In this document: positions 58,350 to 64,000 of the stretch, piece after piece | Layout: every line of letters begins with the position of its first letter | How positions within the stretch are numbered: the stretch's first letter is position 1 | Assembly: GCA_029204225.1 (NCBI GenBank) | Contig: CM055104.1 | Span: 41,741,095-41,805,094 of the forward strand | Origin: Diphasiastrum complanatum | Taxonomy: Eukaryota; Streptophyta; Lycopodiopsida; Lycopodiales; Lycopodiaceae | Direction of reading: 5' to 3' | Length of the DNA: 64,000 nucleotides | Translations under genes and position numbers: made by a program | Notes under the pieces: generated by a model | What the model saw: only the letters and a program-made list of their open reading frames with translations | What the model was told of the DNA's origin: nothing | The model's database searches: none

Positions 58350-60558
58350 AAGCAAGAGCTGCTTTATCTCGGTCATAAGATCACAGTAAATGGGATCAAG
58401 ATTGACGAGGATAAAATCAAGATTGTGATTGAGTGGCCAATTCCGGGAACTGTGAGGCAAGTAAAGTCATTTTTAGGTTTTACACTTTTCTTCAAAAACT
58501 TTATTGAGGATTATGCTAAGTTGGCAGCACCACTTAATAATCTAACAAAAGGATTTGTTAATAGAAAGAAAAAGAGGAATCAACCTAGTCCGAACGAGGA
58601 ATTGAATCAATGTTTTGAAAAACTTAAAACAATGATTGTTTCAGCTCCCGTGTTACAAATTGCAAATCCAGAATTACCTTACATCGTGAGAACGGACACA
58701 AGTGAAATTTGCAGTTGGAGCGGTTCTATTACAAATGGATAGGCCACTAGCGTTTGAGAACAAAAAATTCATTGGTCCTCAGTTGCGTTATACTACGCAG
58801 GAAAAGGAATTGTTTGTTGTAATCCATGCACTTAAAACCTGGAGACACTACTTGTATGATAGTAAATTTTTAGTGTGTACGGATCACCAGCCTCTTAAGT
58901 ATTTTTGTAATCAACATGATCTTCGGGGGAGAAAAGCTCAATGGACTGAATTGATGCAAGAATTTGATCATGAAATCTGTTAAATAAGAGACAGCTCTAA
59001 TCAAGTTGCAGATGCTCTTAGTGGGATCGATGAACTGAACGAGTTGTCATTCACCCAGATTTCTACAGAGCTATATCTTCTGCTGAGAGGATATATAAAT
59101 CAGACTCCCACTTTAGTCACATTTGGAACATTGTTTAGATCGGAAGAAATGTGGACAATGTTGAGTCAGAAATACAAGGGACTCAACTAACTAAGAAAAA
59201 TAAGAAGATTGTGGAACAGTTCACCATTCGAGATGGATTACTATTTTGGAATGGAAAAGTTTGTGTACTTGGTGATGATGAGCTCAAACGTAAGATTTTG
59301 TTTGAATGTGATGACATACCCTATGCAGGACATCCCAGTATACACAGGACTCTGGACTTGATTAAAAGAGAATTTTATTGGCCAAAGCTCAAGCCATATG
59401 TCGAGTCATATATTGTTAAATGCAAACCCTGTCAACTAGCAAAGGCTGAATGCCATAAGGTTGGTGGTTTGTGCATTCGTTAGATACCCCCTGATAAGAA
59501 ATGGAAAAGCATATCTATGGATTTTGTAGTTGGACTTCCAAAGAACCAACGGCAAAATGATTCTATTTGGGTTGTAGTGGATTGGTTAACTAAGTTAGGT
59601 GCATTCATACCAATCAAGTCAACTATAAAGCTTCTGAATTAGCCCAGATCTTTGTTGAAAGATTATTTCGGTTGTATGGTCTGCCTAGTGACATTGTTAG
59701 TGATAGAGATCCTAAGTTCACAAGTCACTTTTAGTCAGCAATATTCCATAAACTGGAAACTTCTTTGAGTTTAAGTTTTTCTGATCATCCTGAATCAGAT
59801 GGCCAGACAGAAAGGACTAATAAAACTATGAAAGATATTTTGAGGATGTATGTTTCTCACAAGAAATCTCATTGGAAAGATTATCTCCCAGTGGTTGAAT
59901 TTGCATATAATAGTAGAAAACATTCTGCTACAGGTTACAATCCTTTTATGCTTATGTACGGTTTTCAACCTAGATCTCTAGTAAATGTTGAGACAAAGTC
60001 TGTTAAGATCCAGAAGGTTGCTGCTTTTTTGCATGATATGCAAGAGATGTTGCAAGTGGCTAATGATAGTATCCGTAGTGCTTAGGATAAAGCTAAACAC
60101 TCTACCGATCTTAAGAGATCTCCAAGAGATTTTAAAGTTGATGACTGGGTATATCTTAGGATTCCAAAAGATTTCAAGATGTTACGTATAGGGAAGCATT
60201 ATAAGTTGTTTACTCGTTATTGTGGACCTTTCAAGATTGTACGTAGAATTGGTTCTTTGACGTATGAACTCGATCTTCAAGAAAAATTGACTGCACACCC
60301 CGTGTTTCATGTAAGTCGTTTGAAACTAAGTTAAATGATGGTGATACAATTGGATCGGATGAGGATTTATCTCATTTGGAAGATTTGTCACTTAGTGTAC
60401 CTTTGGAACCTGAGAAAGTGCTCAGAACCAGAGATAAACAATTGAGAAATCGTTCTATCTCTGAGTGCTTAATTTGGTGGAAGGGTCGTACTGAGGATGA
60501 TGATTTGTAGGGGAGAGTCGATAGCATAAAAGAGAATTTCCCGAAGTTTAGCTTCTAA
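58350..60558 (+). pseudogene. Chromovirus pol 3' part with chromodomain (RLG-K)
   Basis: Starts in the RT thumb at ELLYLGHKITVNGIKI and LGFTLFFKNFIEDYAKLAAPL. RNase H: RTDTSE, frameshift near 58710, TTQEKELFVVIHALKTWRHYL, CTDHQPLKYF. IN: GHPSIHRTLDLIKREFYWP to CKPCQLAKAE (HHCC), [17 protein letters not shown] and HPESDGQTERTNKTMKDIL (Glu), then the GPFKIVRRIG and HPVFHVSRLK landmarks. After a frameshift near 60330 a terminal chromodomain (about 60405-60558) shows LRNRSISECLIWWKGRTEDD, then TAG (60508-60510) where Trp is expected, and a FPKFSF end. Stops at 58981, 59481 and 60083 also break it. Chromodomains guide integration to marked chromatin. Confidence 0.93.
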
Positions 60559-60571
60559 GGATAGAAACAGT

Positions 60572-60583
60572 TTGAGGGAAGAA
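60572..60583 (+). promoter_or_regulatory. Polypurine tract of RLG-K
   Basis: TTGAGGGAAGAA directly before LTR start TGTTATGTCC. Confidence 0.8.
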
Positions 60584-61090
60584 TGTTATGTCCATGACCA
60601 GTACATAAGATACAGTATAGTCCTAGTCTTGGATATACGGTACTTCAGTGAAACAAGCTATTAGTTATGCCACGTCATACTGGATGTGACCCGAAAGTAA
60701 CTAATATCCTTGTGAGGCCTAGGACATACTAAATGGAGTTTAGACAAGGTATGAGACAGTGTATGGATGTGTAGAGTTATCAATAGCAATTCTATGAATA
60801 GTTGATCCATGCTTAGGACTCTATTCTTGATGAATCTACGTATAGGGAACTTAGGGCTCTGCATGGCTATGTGCCCAAGATGCTTTTGGCTCTATATATT
60901 GGGTCCAAACTCACCCTACTCCTCATTATGGTCGTGGATTCATTGCCAGGCTCTCATTCTACATTCATGCTTCTTGTTCCTTGGCTTGGGGGTGAAGCTT
61001 CTAGAGTTTGATTGGATGCTTCTGCTTGGTTGGGTAATTTCTCCATTGTGTTTGTAATTTGTAAGCAGGATCCAAGGAGCTTCCCTTATA
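60584..61090 (+). repeat. 3' LTR of RLG-K, downstream end uncertain
   Basis: Starts TGTTATGTCCATGACC after the polypurine tract. A CTATATATTGGG box lies about 305 bp in. It runs into the inverted LTR of RLG-L somewhere near 61060-61130. Confidence 0.75.
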
Positions 61091-61553
61091 GTGTGTTATC
61101 TCTGAGTAATGTAATAACCCTAAAGGATTACCCCTAAGATGAGGATAGGAGAACACAATAGGAGAGACTATGGAGCCAAACTGCCCAACCATTCCTGGAT
61201 CTAGCCCCCAAGCCATACCATGTGAAGCAAGAGGAGAAGAGAGAAACTGGTAACCTAAACCCAATATGTCGACATGAGAGTAGAGTCATGTGCATGAAAC
61301 CATGCAACCCCCATGTAGGTCAACTATAAATAGGTCTCATCTCTTCATGCTGTCCTCTTGCCCATATCTGTCACACAAACATGCAATACTCCATATGTCT
61401 CAATTAGAGTGTCTGGGTTCTCTCAAGGTTATTAGTCACAAACTGGCCTTGACATGGAATAAAATCATGGTGTGACCAACAATCTTGAACACTAGAGGGC
61501 CGATCTACCATATTAGGACTATTCCAGGTCCTTAACCGATTATGGCCATAACA
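61091..61553 (-). repeat. 3' LTR of RLG-L, inverted against RLG-K LTR
   Basis: The minus strand starts TGTTATGGCCATAATC. It parallels the RLG-K LTR: ATAGTCCTA at about 32 versus 34 bp, a TGCATGG block, ATATTGGG at about 285 versus 305 bp and GGCTTGGGGG beyond. Confidence 0.72.
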
Positions 61554-61850
61554 TTCTTCTCTCCTTAAACTGCTTCTATCCTTAGAAGCTCCTCAAGACA
61601 TGAAAGAATTACAGGAACAGTTCCTTTAACTTTTAATATTAATAGAGAAAATCATTATTCTTAGTTTGACTTCCATATCAAACAAGTACTCAGAGATAAC
61701 CAATTTTTCAATTGTTAATCTATGTTCTGGAGTACACACTCTGGTCTAAAAGTACACTAAGCAATAAATTTCTCAACTAGGTTACACTCAACACAAGTTA
61801 GTAACATCACCTTCATGTAAAAACACTTACATGAACTCTAAGTGAAAAAT
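61554..61850 (-). pseudogene. Decayed chromovirus 3' end (RLG-L)
   Basis: Next to the LTR the minus strand shows a GCTTCTAAGGATAGAAGCAG block and a purine tract homologous to 60550-60583. At about 61650-61770 lies a chromodomain remnant starting LSVLL (RLG-K: LSVPL) with stops replacing several Arg and Gln codons. A CATGTAAGTG block matches the HVSRLK position of RLG-K. Confidence 0.7.
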
Positions 61851-63397
61851 TACCTAACTTAGGAGATCAAAGTTAAAGAAAATAATAATAATAATCACAG
61901 TCTGAAATTATCCACAAACTCTGACAAACAATTCATAAAAACTTCCAAGTAAATCTATCCTTAGAATACAATTCTAAGATAAGATATTTCATTCAACTAG
62001 AATCTCTAGGAGAATCATTAAGATATAGAATGATTAGAACTCACCTCTGAATATCCCAGATACTCTTTTGAGTTAAATGCTCATGTTTCTAGCACCAAAT
62101 ACAAGAAAATAACATTCATTCATCTTAATAGACTTTCTATCTCCTATGATATCTGGAGATCCAATCAAAAGAAGAAATGTACTCAAGCATCTGTAGACCA
62201 TAAACTATAGCAGAATAGCATCCACTAGATAAATTAAATTCTCCACAAGTAAAATAACTTTCCTTGTGAAAATGTCTGTGAGATCCATAGGTTCTCAATA
62301 ATACTGGAGTAGAGAGATTCAAGACATTGATTCGAATTCTTACTCAATTAATAGATCAAGAATTAATCATCACACTTAATAATCATCTCAATTCCTTACA
62401 ATCCAGTAACAACAATTAAGTAACTATTTATGATCCATCAACCGTAAATAAGTAGATTCGTATGATTCTTCAATCATAATTTTCTGGAATCCAAAATCAT
62501 ATTTAATCATTCACAAGATACTAGAGTATATGTTCCACATAACTCAGGAAAAGTAAGAATCATTCCAAAATCTTTCCACTAAGAAAATACTGGATTTAGG
62601 AATATTCTTGAAATAGGATTCTTTAACTGAAGTGCAAGATTCAAGGTCTATTAACCATTGGTAATTAAATATTGAACACATACCAAAATGACAATCATCT
62701 TCAACTACAAAAACTTTAGATTACAAATAAGTACTCAAATTAATTGCCAATGATTCAAAAATCTCAAATGTCTAGGTGAAGAATTCAATTATACTAGTAT
62801 GACACCACATTTAGATTTTTATCCAAATCATTTATAAGTTAATCCATAAATCTTCCATACAAAGATTTGTTAACTCTGCAAGTATCTGTCAAAACAATAC
62901 TTGATCATATGTTCATATTCACCGACTAGGTTAAGTGCACCAAATAACCCTAGTAACCAAGAATACACAATAGATTCATACAAGATTAATTGTGCACATA
63001 TGTGAATAATCTCACTATGACCCAGTACATAAACACATTCTTATCTGGCAGATTCCTCCAGAACCCACATATGTACACATCTCACTGAGATCTTGTAACT
63101 CAGCTACAAAAGACTTTCTATTTCTCATGAGTAAATAACATATCCGAGAAATCTCTGAGACGAATAACATTCACTCTCAATAGTTTTTCCATTCAGTTTA
63201 CCTCTAACAACATAATTTCTTTCACTCGATCAACCCCTCTTTGATCCTAGTACTCAAACTAAGATTAGGTTGATCCCAATACAGAACTCTCATACTTAAA
63301 TTTTGATCAAACTTACTTCTATTCCAATCAAAATGGAATCAGTAACCTTTGACCTTTCACTTTACTACTTATAGATAATGATTCAAATATCAAACCT
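61851..63397 (-). other. Heavily decayed RLG-L interior, AT-rich
   Basis: By position this should be integrase sequence of RLG-L. Only faint similarity to RLG-K IN is visible (for example around 62740-62830) and no open frame is credible. The short frame 62137-62322 has no motif. Confidence 0.5.
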
Positions 63398-63916
63398 ATT
63401 CTAGTTCCAGATTGTCCACACAATCCCTAGAGAATTTCTCTTATTTGAAAAGTTCCAATTAGGTATATTACTCTGAATTTATCCGAAATTACTTTTAGAC
63501 CAAATCTCATTTCTATACCACAACTGGTTATCTTCCAAAAGCTATGCAACCAACAGATTCCCAAATAGAATTTTATCCCACCACTTCACCTCTCCTTTTA
63601 AAGAAATCATAAATTTCAATAAAAGTTAGCTAAAAAGATGATATATGAAAATATTTAAATCCAAGAAAGTCAGTAATAAGTGCTTCCACTAAAGGATTCA
63701 CTTCATTACAAACATGACTTCTCCTTCAAATATTTCCAATCTGAGTGATAGAAACTACTATTCCATCGAAATTCATTTATGCAACAAAGATATTCTAGGT
63801 TTAAGAAATTGAAACATTTTAACCTTAGAATTTATCTGAATTCCATGTCTATTCACACAATGTAGTAATTTATATGACATAACATTCTTTCAGAAGAATA
63901 ACTTCATGCTGGAAAG
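63398..63916 (-). repeat. Dispersed repeat X, copy 2
   Basis: Reverse-complement match to 4150-4666. The remaining bases to 64000 show nothing further. Confidence 0.7.
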
Positions 63917-64000
63917 AATCATATAAATCAGTCTGATATCTTATATTCGAGAAATTACTAAGAAGTAAAGGATTAATTAAGAAAGTGAGAAATAGATTTG

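Noticed and set aside
60584-61553. One single 970-bp LTR bounded by TGTTATG and CATAACA
   Set aside because: Internal landmarks (ATAGTCC, TGCATGG, ATATTGGG, CTTGGGGG) occur at equal distances from both ends in opposite orientation, which fits two facing LTRs better. A plus-strand TATAAATAGG at 61325 and AATAAA near 61460 keep some doubt.

Overview
This window looks like a gene-free, transposon-packed stretch of a land-plant nuclear genome. I see no host protein gene, tRNA or rRNA gene. Nearly everything recognisable is LTR-retrotransposon DNA: Ty1/copia elements (UBN2-type gag, CCHC knuckle, DSGA-type protease, GAG-pre-integrase, IN, YVDD RT, RNase H; primer sites matching the TGGTATCAGAGC initiator-Met tRNA pattern) and Ty3/gypsy elements of two kinds, one about 12.4 kb long with a tRNA-Asp-like primer site and one chromodomain-bearing (chromovirus). 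These families, their 5-bp target duplications and very long CT/GA microsatellites fit a plant with a large genome. The species cannot be fixed from the sequence.

Layout, using my own labels. 1-2.4 kb: gypsy gag-protease remnants (RLG-1, minus). 2.4-4.1 kb: 3' half of copia RLC-A (plus). 4.15-4.67 kb: repeat X, present again inverted at 63.4-63.9 kb. 5.08-13.54 kb: a gypsy solo LTR (target duplication TTGAC) split by a complete copia element, RLC-C (5362-13090, minus, target duplication AGGCC), which itself holds a solo LTR of a third family. 13.5-15.3 kb: nothing recognised. 15.3-25.0 kb: copia RLC-H (minus), its gag split by copia RLC-B (18.3-24.8 kb, minus, same family as RLC-A), whose protease region is split by a 968-bp inverted-repeat insertion containing a large palindrome. 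26.7-28.1 kb: RLC-N, a short element with two 0.44-kb LTRs and a 0.54-kb interior. 28.5-34.06 kb: two related gag-protease copia fragments, RLC-G (plus) and RLC-I (minus), facing each other tail to tail. 34.06-53.76 kb: RLX-F, a non-coding LTR element in tandem form (LTR-interior-LTR-interior-LTR), its middle LTR split by the 12.4-kb gypsy element RLG-E (37300-49730, minus). 53.76-54.12 kb: copia RNase H scrap RLC-M. 55.3-58.1 kb: a diverged gypsy LTR and pol fragment RLG-J (plus). 58.35-61.09 kb: chromovirus RLG-K (plus) with its LTR. 61.09-64 kb: a heavily decayed relative, RLG-L (minus), meeting RLG-K LTR to LTR.

The nesting gives a relative order of events: X-bearing DNA, then gypsy LTR, then RLC-C, then solo LTR; RLC-H, then RLC-B, then palindrome insertion; RLC-M, then RLX-F, then RLG-E and RLC-I. 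All coding regions carry stops and frameshifts, so none looks autonomous now. RLG-E is the best preserved and most interesting: it has gag, protease, RT, RNase H and IN, then about 2.1 kb of an extra coding region downstream of pol, and a repeated GGCGAAGG-type motif in both its 5' leader and the spacer before that extra ORF.

All homology statements come from reading motifs and comparing segments by eye; no database search or alignment was run.
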